From: Nannobrachium achirus
Taxonomy: Eukaryota > Chordata > Actinopteri > Myctophiformes > Myctophidae
Reading direction: 5' to 3'
Assembly: GCA_963921795.1 (NCBI GenBank)
Contig: OY997659.1
Location: 23,382,659 to 23,446,658, forward strand
Length of the DNA stretch: 64,000 bases
Both the position numbers and the translations under genes were made by a program. A model generated the notes under the pieces. That model made no database searches. It was not told where the DNA came from and was given only the letters and a program-made list of their open reading frames with translations. Within the stretch, counting starts at the first letter, position 1. Every line of letters starts with the position of its first letter. This document shows positions 39,843-53,298 of the stretch, in pieces.

Positions 39843-40500
39843 GGTGGCCACTGCCTGAAACTTAAGAGAAGCAGGCTTGTGACCCATAGGTCACCAGTTT
39901 AAATTCTTGGTTAAAAGAATCTGCCTGAAGTGAAGGAGTATTGCTCTCCCCACGTTAAAAACTACCACTGATGTGCCCTTGAGCAACGCACATAAAAACG
40001 GGAAAGTCCCGATCTGGCGAAGCCCGAACTGGCGAACAGGGGAATTGTCCCCTACCGTAGCGATCTGGCGAAAAAACAGTCATCGTTTAATTGTCTTAAA
40101 CATGGCTCTGTTTTAAGGCATTTTTCGTAGTTATTGAGTGCTTGCGCATTGGTCTCGCCTGTTGCCCGTGGCGTTATTGTCCATGACACTGCAAGTGGCG
40201 CGAAGGCCAGCGCCGCGCGAGTTACGAAGCCGTGGTGAATGCAATCGTTATATTTATGCCCAGGCCGTAAGGCCTGGGCAAGCGCACGATAAACGCCCTG
40301 TCCAGAAGGATTAAACGAAAAAGACGAAAAATATGCAGAAGGTTTTTTTTCCCCTTTTTTTTCGCCAGATCGCTACTATAGGGGACATTTCCCCTGTTCG
40401 CCAGTTCGGGCTTCGCCAAAAAGGTACGTGCCCCATAAAAACTAGCTGGAGATAATCAGGAGTAGACTAACACTATGGCCACTTGAACCCTCGCATCCAT
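39843..40500 (+). mobile_element. tRNA-derived SINE, interrupted by a MULE-like element
   Basis: A tRNA-like head with a B-box-like GTTTAAATTC (39897-39906) is followed by body words known from fish SINE-type repeats (gatgtgcccttgagcaacgc). The body is broken at 39999 by the 434-bp element and resumes at 40443. The 3' limit is approximate. Confidence 0.5.
40000..40433. mobile_element. MULE-like MITE with 9-bp target duplication
   Basis: The element is flanked by CATAAAAAC at 39991-39999 and 40434-40442, a perfect 9-bp duplication of the kind made by Mutator-like transposases. The inverted repeats are about 75 bp: GGGAAAGTCCCGATCTGGCG on the left, and both arms share tggcgaagcccgaactggcg and gtagcgatctggcgaaaaaa. 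Repeated TGGCGAA words lie inside the arms. The middle has a palindrome cccaggccgtaaggcctggg and no transposase. Confidence 0.85.
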
Positions 40501-40514
40501 ATTCTAGGGGGAAC

Positions 40515-40690
40515 AATTGCAGAAAATTGCAGATCTACTTGCTAACAACGCATCGCAGCGTGTCACATTTTGAACTTGTAGATCAGCTATTATCTGCGAA
40601 GACATTTAGTGTAAAGGGGGGGGAAAACAGACCAAATACAGAGCCGACAACGGTCAATTATAGAGGGATTATGGCTAGTGTGTATAGGGG
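40515..40690. repeat. Fragment of the hAT family at 6788/27113 with hairpin
   Basis: Contains gcagatctacttgctaacaacg and the partner arm gaacttgtagatcagctatt, then words equivalent to those beside the hairpin at 27.3 and 49.5 kb (aagacatttagtgtaaagggg, agaccaaatacagag). Termini are missing. Confidence 0.65.
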
Positions 40691-42565
40691 AGCCTCCAGA
40701 TTTTATTTGTGTATTTTATTTTTCACCTGTATTGTCAGTTTCTAGCAGTGTCTCTGTAAAAAATAGCTTCAAAAATAAACATTTATTCGTGATTAATTAA
40801 TTATAAAACTGTATAATTATATAATTTCTTGCCTCATAATCATAATAATCATAATCTTCAACAAACTGTTAATCAATCAATGCCAGTCATCAATTAGATT
40901 CCAAGTGTCTATAAAGTATGTGCTGTACAATTGTTATGATCATGATTCATGATCAATAGTCACACACACGCTTTTTACCCAAACATTATCCATTCATCTA
41001 TGCGCTATTGTCAAGAATGTTTGATTCCTTAAATATATTTGATCAAAATAGATGTGCTAATGTATACCCACCTAGTAATAATGTCTGTTGTCCGATCTAA
41101 TATCATCTAATATTAATCACAGTCTGTGTTGGGTATTTTGTATCATTAAAGTATGTAATGCAGAATGAGTGTGGTCTGCTTTATGTCAATGATGAACCGT
41201 TTGGAGATTTTGACATGTTCATTTAAAGTCGTTAATCAGATGTAAATATGCAAAGCGGTTTCCCATGGGCTTCCTTTGAAATGCAAATAGAGAGTGCAAA
41301 CAAAGGTGGGGTGGATGTAGGTTCTGATGCAGCAGAATCACAGAGGTGTGATGCTGTTCATATCTCATTAAAATGTGAACGGCAGCTACTGTATGTTCCC
41401 TCAGTAATTTATTAATGGACTTGTGGATTGTTTCTAATTTGATCATGAGGTGTGTATGGAGTATTTATTTCCATCTCTCTTGTCTGTTGATTTGACCAAT
41501 CAGCCACTCTTTTCAGTTTCAATCTCAATTACACACAGACAGTACAATCCTCAGTGTTAATTTAACGCTGAGAGTAAGCAAATCCACAAGGGTCTATTAT
41601 TTGGTTACATTTGTACACTCTCCAAGTTACATTAACAGAGGATACTATTTTTACATCACTATCTATCTATACTAATATTGCTTTACGACTAGGTATAATA
41701 ACTAAGGTTTGTTAAAACCATCTATGAATATAAATGTACATATTTTTTTTTGTGTCCTGAAAAGTGCATTTTCTACATACAGGTACATAGCGGTTGTCAA
41801 TAAAGCTGATTCTAAATTTCTGATAGGGGCTTGCTCAATGCAGACAATAAAGTACAGTACATGGCACAGAACACACTGAATTGTGGGATCAGTAAATGTC
41901 TGTCTGTCAGTCTATCTGTATGTCTGTCTATACATCTATCCATCTGACATAGGTCAAAAGTTGCCTTGAATCACATTTACCGGTATGTTATTCCTTGGAA
42001 GAATTTAGGATACACTAACTGAAAATACACTAACTGAAAATGAACCGCATTATTGCATCCTTGTCTAATTCTAAAGAAATATTTTAATTTTTCTAGCAAA
42101 TTCAAGAATATTTCCCATAACCACTCAAGCCCTATTTCAAAAATAGCTGATGTGCAAGCTCAGTTTGAGCTTGTAGATCTGCTGTCTAGTGACTTTTGTC
42201 AAATAAATTTGGAATATTTTTGAAACTTAAACTTTTATCCTATAATGACATGCCCACAATAGGGATACCAGGTTGGAAGTGGTTAAACTGGTTGATTGTA
42301 ATGTTTTTTTTTGATGAACCTATAACTTTGCAGGTGTCATTTATGCTATCAAGAAGAGCAACGTTGTCCTTGCTAGTGCTCCTCTCCTCTCACTTTTGAA
42401 CCCATACATCACACTAATGCTATTACAGCTCATTCAAATTTGTATTCATGAATATGCTATCTTTACTAAGAGGGCAGCACCCTATTGATTGTCATTCAGG
42501 TCGTACTGGACTGTTCCACAAAGTGATTTGCGGCTCCATTTTTACACTTTCAGAGTTGAACTATA
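40691..42565. other. Intergenic, with one hairpin copy
   Basis: A copy of the dispersed hairpin lies at 42138-42187 (caagctcagtttgagcttg). Otherwise AT-rich unique sequence. Confidence 0.5.
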
Positions 42566-43505
42566 AAAAGTGCTCCTCGGAGCACAGGTCTCCGCCAAGT
42601 CATGTACTTTATTGTGGGCCAGCAATGTTCGGAATTCACCAATCAGGATGGAATTTTGCGTGATGTTTGGACACGATTTGTAGGCATTATATAAAAAATG
42701 GCCTCCTGGTGGCGCTATAATAGGGCAATGCTAAAAGGATAGCATTTGTTCCTCAACGTAGTGTGAATGTGCGTACAACAACTCGGATGCTGCGTTCATG
42801 ATTTGAATTAAAATCTGGAGGAGTAATAATATATATATATAATATAGAAAAATGTTTTACATACGTCGGCCCTCCCGGTGGCACTATAAAAGGCAGATGT
42901 GAAAAATAAAATGCAGGGCAAAGGTTTTTCATTGGCCTCTAGGGATTGCGCATACATTGTTTTACGCAGATCGGCGCAGTTATGGGGTTAAAACGTGAAT
43001 CTGCCTGTTATAGCGCCACCATGAGACTGATTTGAAAAATGTCAAGTGCCATTTCTTCCTCGGCCTAGTGGGAAAGTGCGTGCAAAATTTCACGGAAATT
43101 GCACGTTGTGTTCATGATTTGAGGCATTTTGTTCAAAACAGAGCAATTAATTATCTTGCACACTTCATAAGAAAATCTAATCAGAATAGAATGTGAAAAA
43201 TCTGAAAGACCTGTTTTGTTTAATGACCATAGAAATACTCTGTACCGATTTGCCTGATGTTTGGACAAAATCTGTAGGAGTACTGTCAAAAAAATTATTT
43301 TGCTAAAATCTGCCTCCTGGTGTCACTACAACAGGTCCACGGGAAATGAGGTTCTGCTCTGGCATCCAGGGAGTGTGTGTGCACAGTTTCACTGCCATCA
43401 AGCCAACGGTGCCGGATATTAGCTGTCCATAGATGGACACATGGACAGTCGGACAGGGTGCAAAACATAGTCTCGGCTATATGCCTTTCGGCCTGGCAGA
43501 GATGA
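42566..43505. repeat. Long copy of the dispersed 'gcgccaccatgag' repeat
   Basis: It starts gtgctcctcggagcacaggt (small hairpin) and ends around tttcggcctggcagagatga. It contains three or four sub-units with cctcctggtggcgctataat-type words. The same family is at 30926 and 23841. Confidence 0.75.
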
Positions 43506-43881
43506 TTAGCACTAAGGATTGTGCTATGTTGGCAATGCGGTACAGTCAGGTAAATTAGGTCAAACCAGGAGGCAACTGATTCTATCGTTTAGACAAAGGA
43601 ATGTTTAGCCTAAGCTAAAGGACTCGTTCTCAACATCATCCTTGAGGGGGTCCCCAGCTTTTGGTTGGAACCAAACTCTGTAAGAGAGTACTTATTTGTA
43701 CACTCTCTAAATTAAAAATGTGTTTAAATATAGAGGATTATAGAGGAGGATATCTCAGCTGGATTCCTGAGATAAAAATAAATGGTATCAAATGGGGATC
43801 TATGGTTTAAGCTAATGCATAGTGTGGGGGTAACTGGGGGTCCTTGAAATTAAAATGTTTGAGAATGACTAAACTCTAGAG
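43506..43881. other. Intergenic, repeat-like words only
   Basis: Contains an 'accaaactctgtaagagagt' word of the family discussed under 32341. No gene. Confidence 0.4.
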
Positions 43882-44288
43882 CATTGGTTCTCAACCTGTG
43901 CGTCCGGACCCCCAGGGGGGTCCCCAAATTATTTGGGGGGGTCCTCAGATGATTAACTTAATGTGCAACATTGTTTTCTCACTCAACAGTAAAAAAAAAA
44001 CTTAAAGTTTAAGTGTATAGAGGGAATCTGCACATTTGACAAGTGACAATTTAAGGACTTTTTAATACCTCTAAAATGACAAATTAAACATTAGCTAAAT
44101 TGTCAAAGAGGCAGAAATTGTGAACACCTCACGTTGCGAGGTGTTGTGAGCATGTAGATGGAACCAAAATAGAACCATGTTATACAAAATGTAATGACTC
44201 AACTCTTAGTGCTCATCGGGGGGGGGGGGTCCCCAGTTAAAATATCATTATTTTGGGGGTCGCGGCCTGAAAAGGTTGAGAACCTCTG
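43882..44288. mobile_element. hAT MITE with 8-bp target duplication
   Basis: The ends CATTGGTTCTCAACCT and AGGTTGAGAACCTCTG are inverted; CTCTAGAG (43874-43881) and CCCTAGAG (44289-44296) are an 8-bp duplication with one change. Inside are 'gggggtcc' words and a degenerate hairpin (cgttgcgaggtgttgtgagc). Confidence 0.88.
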
Positions 44289-44296
44289 CCCTAGAG

Positions 44297-46255
44297 GACT
44301 GCTCCAAAACACAGGAGATTAACAGACATCTTCAAGTCCATCATATACCGTATTCATTTCTCTACATAAAGTATGTGAAACATGACAGAATGGTATAGCT
44401 GTTCGTCTAGTGGTAGGCTGTAACGCATGAGTAGTAGCGCAGTCCACCGGGGCATCCAGCCTCTGGTCATCCAGCCCTGTCCAGCTTATTGGCACCACGC
44501 TTCCATGTCCGCACATTTCCAATTTCAGGAGGCAAATTGGGATTCCTGACTGCACTCACAAGTGTCTGAAGTACCATTTTCGGACTCTATGGAGTGGAAA
44601 ATAGGATTCAATTCCTGTTCAACGCCTCTTCATTAACTAACTACCAAATGCCAACCACAAAAAGTGCTTGCATCAAAGAACCTTGATAACTGTATTTCCA
44701 TTGCTCTCTCTAACATTTTTTGGGGAGTATATTTCTCTGATATTTTTTAATATATGCTGTAAAATGTGCTGTGAAACACTGGAAAAGTCAAGTTTTTCTT
44801 AATTATGCACAAGGGCTGCGCAGAAATGGTGAAAGCAATTTTGTTAAAACACAGCAGCCCTGACCATTCCCTCTAGAGAGGTGGCTGGGCTCGCGGTGTG
44901 TACAGCCACTTAACCAGAATCACAGACATTCACCACCCATGACTTTACTGCCAATCCAGATCAGACACTCACTGTACTCCCTATTAAAATTTTACAGGTC
45001 AAAAATTTAAAAGGCAGTTAAAGAAATGTTCTTTTTCATTACAAGTGACAAAAAATGAGTAGGTCAGCCGGTGGCATAATGGCACAGTAATTAGAGCCTC
45101 TCGGCTTGATAAAGTGTGACTGTAAATCAATGTTGGACTAATTAATCAATATTTTAATTATTAGACTTTTTAATGAGCACTTTGTCGAATTCCCCTGGAT
45201 CTTGCCGCCATATTGGCCTCCTATGTCATCATTAGCAAGTACATTGAGGTTTCACTGTGTTGTGAAAGTGCCATCATCTTACAATGGAGGCTGACATCAA
45301 AGCGCTTTGATTCTCAGCTGGCTTCAGCACTGCACTGGCTGATGGCCCTGATCCTCGGGATTCCAATCTCTGACACACTAATCTGGATCACTGTGATTTT
45401 TTTTCACGTGCGCCACAGTGTCTTACCTCACATCAACACTTAATTAGATTCCTTTTTTTTTATCACTAGCCACTCTGTAACTTTTAATTGTATGCTTCAA
45501 GCAAAGAAACTTTTATAAAAAGAAGAAAAAAAAAGAAGAAGATATTCATGGCATTGGTCAAACATTTGATGCCTCAGGGGTATCTTGAAATGAACAAACC
45601 ACTGTCAGCCTGAGGATACTTTGAGTAGAATGTTGGATGTTTAGATTTAATAAAGCTTTTATGTGAGGTCTTGAGTAAACAAGAGGTTCAGTGCACCTGC
45701 TTCAAATACAAAATGACAGCTTTCCTCAGAAAATGTATGCATTATTCTCATAAAGGATTCAAATGAACTTTCTAGATTGTTGATTGAGGCTAAATCTGAG
45801 GCTAAATTAAGCATCAGCACCAGGCAAAATATGGTGAAACAGTTTAATTGCTTTTGATTACAAATGCAAGATTTTCAGTATCATGTGCCTACTGCCTAGA
45901 CATATTTTTACCAACAAGATTAAGAAATATGAGATTTACTCTCACAATCTTGTATATAATTGATGAATTGTTAATGATAAATAATATAAAAGTGTTCTCA
46001 TTTAACAAGACACAAAGACACAGATTTTGATTATTGATTTTACAGCAAAGGTTAAAGTCACCACATCTTTTTGTCATAGGTCTTAGCCTACAGATGAGTG
46101 GATCTTCCGGGGAAAAGAACTCAAATATTAGCTTAGTCACACTAAAATAGTTGAAAGCCAATTTTAAAGTAATCTCCACATTACAAAAGTTGTAGCATGT
46201 TTTGATGAACTTGAGAAAGAATACAACTTTAATATTTTCTCAATTATATAAGGCC
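44297..46255. other. Intergenic, nothing recognised
   Basis: Unique-looking AT-rich DNA; no coding exon recognised. Confidence 0.5.
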
Positions 46256-46551
46256 ATGGCTACACGGAGCTGGATATTTCTGAAGCAAGACATTTTTTTT
46301 GTGCTGTTCGGGAAAAATATCCGATTCACTGGATCCGTGTAGACAGGGAACCCGGATATCTCTGAAGACTTTACTGTGTGCCTGCTTGTTAGACCTAGAT
46401 ATCTTTGTCGTGTGGACCTAGATATTTTTCTATGTGGATATCTGAAAAACCGGGATATATGAAATATCCAGCTCCGTGTGGACCTAGATATTTTTCTATG
46501 TGGATATCTGAAAAACCTGGATATATGAAATATCCAGCTCCGTGTAGCCAT
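46256..46551. mobile_element. MITE with internal 75-bp tandem duplication that repeats its own end
   Basis: ATGGCTACACGGAGCTGGAT at the left is inverse to ATCCAGCTCCGTGTAGCCAT at the right (46532-46551). The unit tggacctagatatttttcta to atccagctccgtg occurs twice (46414 and about 46489), so the right terminal sequence is present in both copies. No coding capacity. Confidence 0.82.
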
Positions 46552-47145
46552 GTACCCTGGCTCCAAGCTGAGAAAACCTTGCCTTTAATTGCAAATAGCT
46601 TCACCTGTGGTGGTAAAACAAGCAAATCCATGTACAGATGTGTAGTCCAAACAAGGGAGAGGTGGACCTCTTGTGTGACGGCTGTAAGCATTGGCCTAAT
46701 GTTTACTGGCAGTGTAATTGATTCCCAAGATTGACACAGCAGTGGAACAGGTACAGCTGGTGCTAAAGCACTAAAAGGGTGGGCCTACTGTAATGGGAAA
46801 AGGACAACCAACCAGAAGAATACTGAATTGTATTGTATTTTATTAACTTAATAATACATTTATTAAATAAAATAAATATATGTTTTAATGGTATTCAAGT
46901 ATTCATTTTATCCTGTCTATGTGGTTAGATCATGGCAGTCTTGGCACTGGACTTTGATTAAGCCCTGTTTACCTTTGTTTACTGCCATCAAACTAGAGTA
47001 GAGGCCATGGAGTTTATTAACGTTGTGGCTGGCCTCCTTGTCCAAACTTAAGCTAATAATAGCAAGTTTAATGGGTATGTACCGGTAGTATGTTAAAGGG
47101 ATAGTTCACCCCCCAAATGACTTTTTTCTGTCGATTACATAATAT
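46552..47145. other. Intergenic, nothing recognised
   Basis: AT-rich (46830-46900), no feature recognised. Confidence 0.5.
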
Positions 47146-47402
47146 AGTCCCCACGCCTTGGGGAGTTGTTTGTCACAGTACATTTGCACATACGTGAAAT
47201 GTATTCTCTGCATTTTACCCATCCTATAACGACTAGGAGCAGTGAGCAGCGATATGTGGCACTCGGGGAACAATTAGGGGTTAAGGGTCTTGCTCAGGGA
47301 CACATCGACACATAGCTGCCTGACCTGGAATCGTACCTTCGACAACCAGGAGCTCTGGCTCCCCAGGCAGGCTCTCTATAACCACACAGCTACGCGTTAT
47401 TT
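47146..47402 (-). mobile_element. tRNA-derived SINE, minus strand
   Basis: Read on the minus strand the head is GTAGCTGTGTGGTTATAGAG (A box) followed by GGTACGATTCC (B box, 47338-47328), the RNA polymerase III promoter of a tRNA-type SINE. The body has ccctgagcaagacccttaac, tgctcactgctcctagtcg and aaatgcagagaatacatttc, well-known words of a teleost SINE-type family. Several changes in the boxes show an old copy. Confidence 0.8.
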
Positions 47403-48339
47403 GGAATCACACCACGGTTCTAGTCACCCCATGGAGACTTGAATTCATGGATATTTTATGTTTTTGTCGCATTCATAAGCCAATAATTTAAAGATCCAGT
47501 GCCATGATTTATTTCTCCTATAAAACATGATTATCAGGTATTATGATTATACTAGGAGGAGGATTTTTTCCCAAAAAACTTACAGAAAGAGTTAAAATTA
47601 GGTTTTTATGAGGCCACACCCACCAGTTCATTAAGTATGCCTGGTTGTCATGGTGGGTGGTGACCCAGCTGAAGTTAGCCACACCCACAGTGTTGGGTGA
47701 ATGGTAAAAGGGGAGGGGTTGATTCTATGATGTCATTTAATCTGTGTTTTTGGATCGGCGCTTTTGACCCACAAGGTGTCAGCCTCAAGGAAGGAACCCC
47801 AAATACAAAGGGAATACATAATTGCTCATAACAACCACACCAGGGGGTCTAATGAAATACTGTCAACCTCCTAGACACATGAAAACCAGAAAAAGAACAA
47901 AACTATGGCACCGCCTCTTTAAGAAGACTGAAACCACTGCATGTCGTCGTTAACAAACTATCCATGATCATGTTGACTTGTCCAATCCATACAGTGATTG
48001 TTATGAATACTCAAAGAATAGTTCACCCAAAACATTACTTACAGTACACACCCCATGAAGCATTGAATTCATGGGTATTTTGTTTTTGTCACATTCCTTA
48101 ATTTGACCAGAGATTCCGGCAGTCAACAAATTATAGGTTTAGGAATGTGACAAAAACAAAGAAATCTCCATGAATTCAAGGCTCTGTGGGGTGTGTAAAT
48201 GATAGAAAATAAGTGATTCTTTGAGTGAACTACTCCTTTAATCTATGTACAAAACTCATTCACAAGAACAATATTGGTGTAACTAAGAGATTTATTTGAA
48301 TTTATTGTTTTGTATGTTCTAAATAACAATCTTCCACAT
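47403..48339. other. Intergenic, nothing firm
   Basis: Two inverse, similar stretches (around 48058-48090 and 48135-48185, both with gaattcatgg/atgaattcaagg words) suggest another old hairpin repeat. No gene. Confidence 0.4.
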
Positions 48340-48388
48340 AGGGCTATCTCCCGCCCAAAAAATTTTTTGAATGAAAGAAATTATAAAA

Positions 48389-48426
<38 letters not shown>

Positions 48427-48612
48427 ATACTGCTACTACCAGTAAGACTCCCTAATCGGGAGATAAGCGACCGCCAGGTCGCAACGTGATTTTAGGCCAA
48501 AATGTGTAGGAGCAGTGTCCAAAAATTTGTTCAAAAAAAATCGGCCTGACGGTGGCGCTATATGGGACAGATCCATGGTACTACTACTACTACTAATAAT
48601 AATAATAATTAT
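48340..48612. repeat. 'gcgctatat' repeat fragment with (CTA)n microsatellites
   Basis: (CTA)n lies at 48391-48426 and again at about 48580-48594. Between them aaatcggcctgacggtggcg belongs to the dispersed repeat of 23841, 30926 and 42566. Confidence 0.7.
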
Positions 48613-49376
48613 GCATGGTTATGAACTCGACACCGCAGTATGCATTACACAAACGCTGTCTCTACACTGTATTGTGGTGTTTGCACCCAGCCCAATCCAC
48701 ACTCTTTATTTGTCATTTCTTGGTTGTACACAATTATGCATCATACATTATTATCATACATCTACGTGATAATTACGGACAGTTGCTTGAAGTAAAATCT
48801 GTTGAAATCTAATACTAGCAGACCCAGTGTTGGAGTTATATTATCAGCTGTAAAATCAAAGTGTTTTCCATATAATTCTTCCTGTACACTGCCCAGCAAT
48901 GTAGTCACATTGTCAGACAACAGACTACAGCCCCTCTCATCTCGTTCTGGAGGTGCAGAAGTGTCATAAATCTGTCATTTTAACAATCTGATCCCTTATC
49001 AACCCAAGACGTGAAGTGAATCCATTAATCAAGTTAATTCATAGATCTAAAACATCATGTTGCCATAGGGTGAGAGCATTTTCACTACTAGCTACACAGC
49101 CTAAGTGAGATTAAATGGGAAAGGACAATCTGAGAGGTTAATTATAATGACAGTACCCAAGTGTAGCTTTGTGTAGTTACTATAGTAACAAACCGAGTTA
49201 ATCATGGACTCTGATGGACATCTAGAGATTAAAACCCATTTTTGTCAATACTGAAAATTCTCATGTTTTTAATAGCCTATATGCATGCACTTCATACACT
49301 GAGAAACAGAATTGCATTGTACAGATGAGAGATGAATACTGTATAATGGTTTATGGAGCAGTGTAATAGTCTTATT
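48613..49376. other. Intergenic, nothing recognised
   Basis: No feature recognised. Confidence 0.5.
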
Positions 49377-49620
49377 CAAGGGTCTTCAACAGGGGGTCCT
49401 CAGAGTTACTACAGGGGGTCCTCCAAATCTTTGTGTGATAGTAACTTTTTTTTTAATATTAACCACTTGAACCCATATTCCCATATTATGAGAACCTTGA
49501 CAGAAAATAGCCGATGTACAAGCTCACAAGGCCTCGCGCTGTGAGGCCTTATTTTCGGCAAAGAGGTTTGGTGTAGAGGGGAAACATAGAGCAGACTAAG
49601 TGCAGAGTGAAAGTTGACAT
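49377..49620. mobile_element. Truncated hAT MITE, inverse copy of the 27113 family
   Basis: It begins CAAGGGTCTTCAACAGGGGG, the inverse of the right end of the 27113 element, and includes ttaaccacttgaacccatat and the hairpin gtacaagctcacaaggcctc. The other terminus is not present, so the copy is truncated near 49620. Confidence 0.75.
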
Positions 49621-49658
49621 GTTTTTTAATCGGAAAATGTATACAAACAGTTACACAT

Positions 49659-49875
49659 TACGCAATATTACACTCAAAGGTCTGCCTTATCACGGTTATT
49701 TGGCACTTCAGCCCTGCCTACGGACGGCTCGTTCCTGCAGCAAGGCTGTCGTGCCAAATAACCATGATAATGCACACCCTCTCGTGTAATATTGCTTAAC
49801 AGTTCTACTGCCAGATTTATTATTTATTTATTGGGGCTGGTGCCAGCAAAAAGCAGCTTACCTTTGCGATGTTAT
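49659..49875. repeat. Inverted-repeat segment followed by a repeat shared with 36083
   Basis: gcaatattacac and acggttatttggcac recur inverted as gtgccaaataaccatg and gtgtaatattgc (49659-49796). The next 65 bp (gccagatttattatttattt to cctttgcgatgttatag) is the inverse of the segment at 36083-36155. Confidence 0.7.
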
Positions 49876-51007
<1,132 letters not shown>

Positions 51008-51432
51008 ATTACAGCCCTTTGTTTTGTATTAAATATAGAATATAATATTCAGCTTTCACACATTTTACTACTTTTACTCCCCAAACGGGGGTCTGGAGGT
51101 CCTCCCACCAAAAACCTTTTGTAGATCTGTGTTCTGATGAATGTTTCTTTTTTTTTTTTTTGATTATGCTTGCTTGACTCACATTGGAAAAGGGTGGGTA
51201 CAATATCAGCAATTAAAATGCAAAAGGTAGGTGTACAGAATTTGATTTGATAAATGAAGACCCATCTGTGCTAATATTCACTACTTACTGCCAGTGAATT
51301 TATCTGTGAGATTCCATGCACTGCCCACACCCCTGTAATGTCCTGTGTTCTGGTGATTTTTTGGAGTCTGATACAAACACTGGGTGTACAGGACTGTTGG
51401 CTAGCCTGTACACAAAGCAGGGGCAAAGAGGC

Positions 51433-51679
51433 TAAAGGCCCATTCCCACTGGGGCAGATAACATTATAAAAATCTCTTTCTCCAGATATTTTTCCATTCA
51501 AAGTGGATGGTAGTTACAGATAAAAAAAATATATATTTGCCACAGATAAAAGTATCTGTGGCAAATATCTGTGGTACACATTGTTTTTATCTGTATCTAC
51601 CATCCACTTTGAATGGAAAAATATCTGGAGAAAGAGATTTTTTTGTAATGTTATCTGGCCCAGTGGGAATGGGCCTTTA
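51433..51679. mobile_element. Full-length hairpin MITE, probable TA target
   Basis: TAAAGGCCCATTCCCACTGG on the left is inverse to the right end CCAGTG..GGGCCTTTA, and the arms match through ctctttctccagatattttt and tggatggtag to a short centre (aaaagtatctgtggc). TA at each outer edge would be the target duplication. Confidence 0.85.
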
Positions 51680-51689
51680 GAGCTGTATT

Positions 51690-52790
51690 ATTCACTTTTG
51701 TTCCCTTTAAGTGTATTTTGGCATTGGTAATACTTTTGTGCTTTTACTCAAGTAACACACTCAAACACACAAAATGTAACAGAGTACTTTTACCTAAGTA
51801 GACACATTTCAGTACTTTTCCACTCGCAGCATTAACGGACGCTGCCGTTGTTGTTATACAGCGATTCGTGACCTATAGAAAACGGTGTCTGCGATGTTTT
51901 AAATAATGTTTCTGTCCTTTCTACACAGATGTTGTTTGTTTTCGGTAATTTCTTCTACACACGTTGTTGTTCATAGCGTAAGAGGATAGGATCGAGTGCA
52001 GTAGGCCATGGGAGGGAGAGTACTTTTACCAGGGAGAGTACTTTTACCTATTAAGTAAAAACATTGTGCCGTTTTGGTTTTAGAGAGCAGATAGTGGGAC
52101 AGTGGGGACATGCACACAGAGACTACTTTTGTGCTTTTACTCAAGTAACACACTCAAACACACACATTTTACTTGTAACAGAGTACTTTTACCTAAGTAG
52201 ACACATTTCAGTACTTTTCCACTCGCAGCATGAACGGACGCTGCCGTTGGTGTTATACAGCGAATCGTGACCTATAGAAAACGGTGTCTGCGATGTTTAA
52301 AATAATGTTTTTGTCGTTTCTACACAGATGTTGTTTGTTTTAGGTAATTTCTTCGACACACGTTGTTGTTCATAGCGTAAGAGGATAGGATCGAGTACAG
52401 TAGGCCATGGGAGGGTTTACCTAAGTAAAAACTTTACTTGTAACAGAGTACTTTTACCTAAGTAGACACATTTCAGTACTTTTCCACTCGCAGCATGAAC
52501 GGACGCTGCCGTTGGTGTTATACAGCGAATCGTGACCTATAGAAAACGGTGTCTGCGATGTTTAAAATAATGTTTTTGTCGTTTCTACACAGATGTTGTT
52601 TGTTTTAGGTAATTTCTTCTACACACGTTGTTGTTCATAGCGTAAGAGGATAGGATCGAGTACAGTAGGCCATGGGAGGGTTTACCTAAGTGAAAACATT
52701 GTGCCGTTGTAGTTAGAGAGCAGATAGTGGGACAGTGGGGCCATGCACACTGAGACAGCAGCAGCGCGTGTACTTTTTTACAGAAAGAAA
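51690..52790. repeat. Three-copy tandem duplication of a 'cttttactcaagta' repeat
   Basis: Copies start near 51731, 52125 and 52436. Each has aacagagtacttttacctaa, gcagcatgaacggacgctgc, cgtgacctatagaaaacgg, agatgttgtttgtttt and cgtaagaggataggatcgag. The later copies are more alike (for example aacggacgctgccgttgg) than the first, suggesting stepwise growth. The open frames on either strand are interrupted and unlike any protein known to me. Confidence 0.88.
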
Positions 52791-53186
52791 TTGGCAGTAG
52801 GGGCCTACCTTTTTGTGCTGTAGTTGGGCTCATGGTCGTCATTGTCACTGGTGAAGAAAAAGAGTGTTGATGATGCTCTTCTTGTAGCCGCGACTGTACT
52901 GTAACTTTCCGTTTGTGCGGTGGAAGTGTAGAGCGATGTGTTCACACCCCCGGCCCTCCCCCTAATAGCCCAAGGAAGATCCCCTGCAGTACACAGCTCA
53001 CGGTTGTGCTCCCGGCTCTACAGCACAACAGCAGCTAAACAATTGACTTAAGTGAGGGACTTTGCGAGAGAAAAACAACTGCTTAACAATGTCAAACTGT
53101 CATAAATCTAACAGCTGAAAACGTCCTATTTGGATCTTCTCTAAAAAAGTATATATATTTTTTTTTGCAAAGGATTAGCCTATAAC

Positions 53187-53298
53187 TTATTGTCCTTCAG
53201 AACAGTATGGTTACAGGGGCTTCTCTCTTATTTGAATGATGCCTAAGCAGAACAGTATGGTTACAGGGGCTTCTCTCTTATTTGAATGATGCCTAAGC
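53187..53298. repeat. Perfect 50-bp direct tandem duplication
   Basis: A 50-bp unit beginning cagaacagtatggttacagg and ending gatgcctaag occurs twice without change. Confidence 0.92.

Noticed and set aside
39843-39910. True tRNA gene
   Set aside because: Only box-like remnants are seen, without a full cloverleaf; the context is a SINE.
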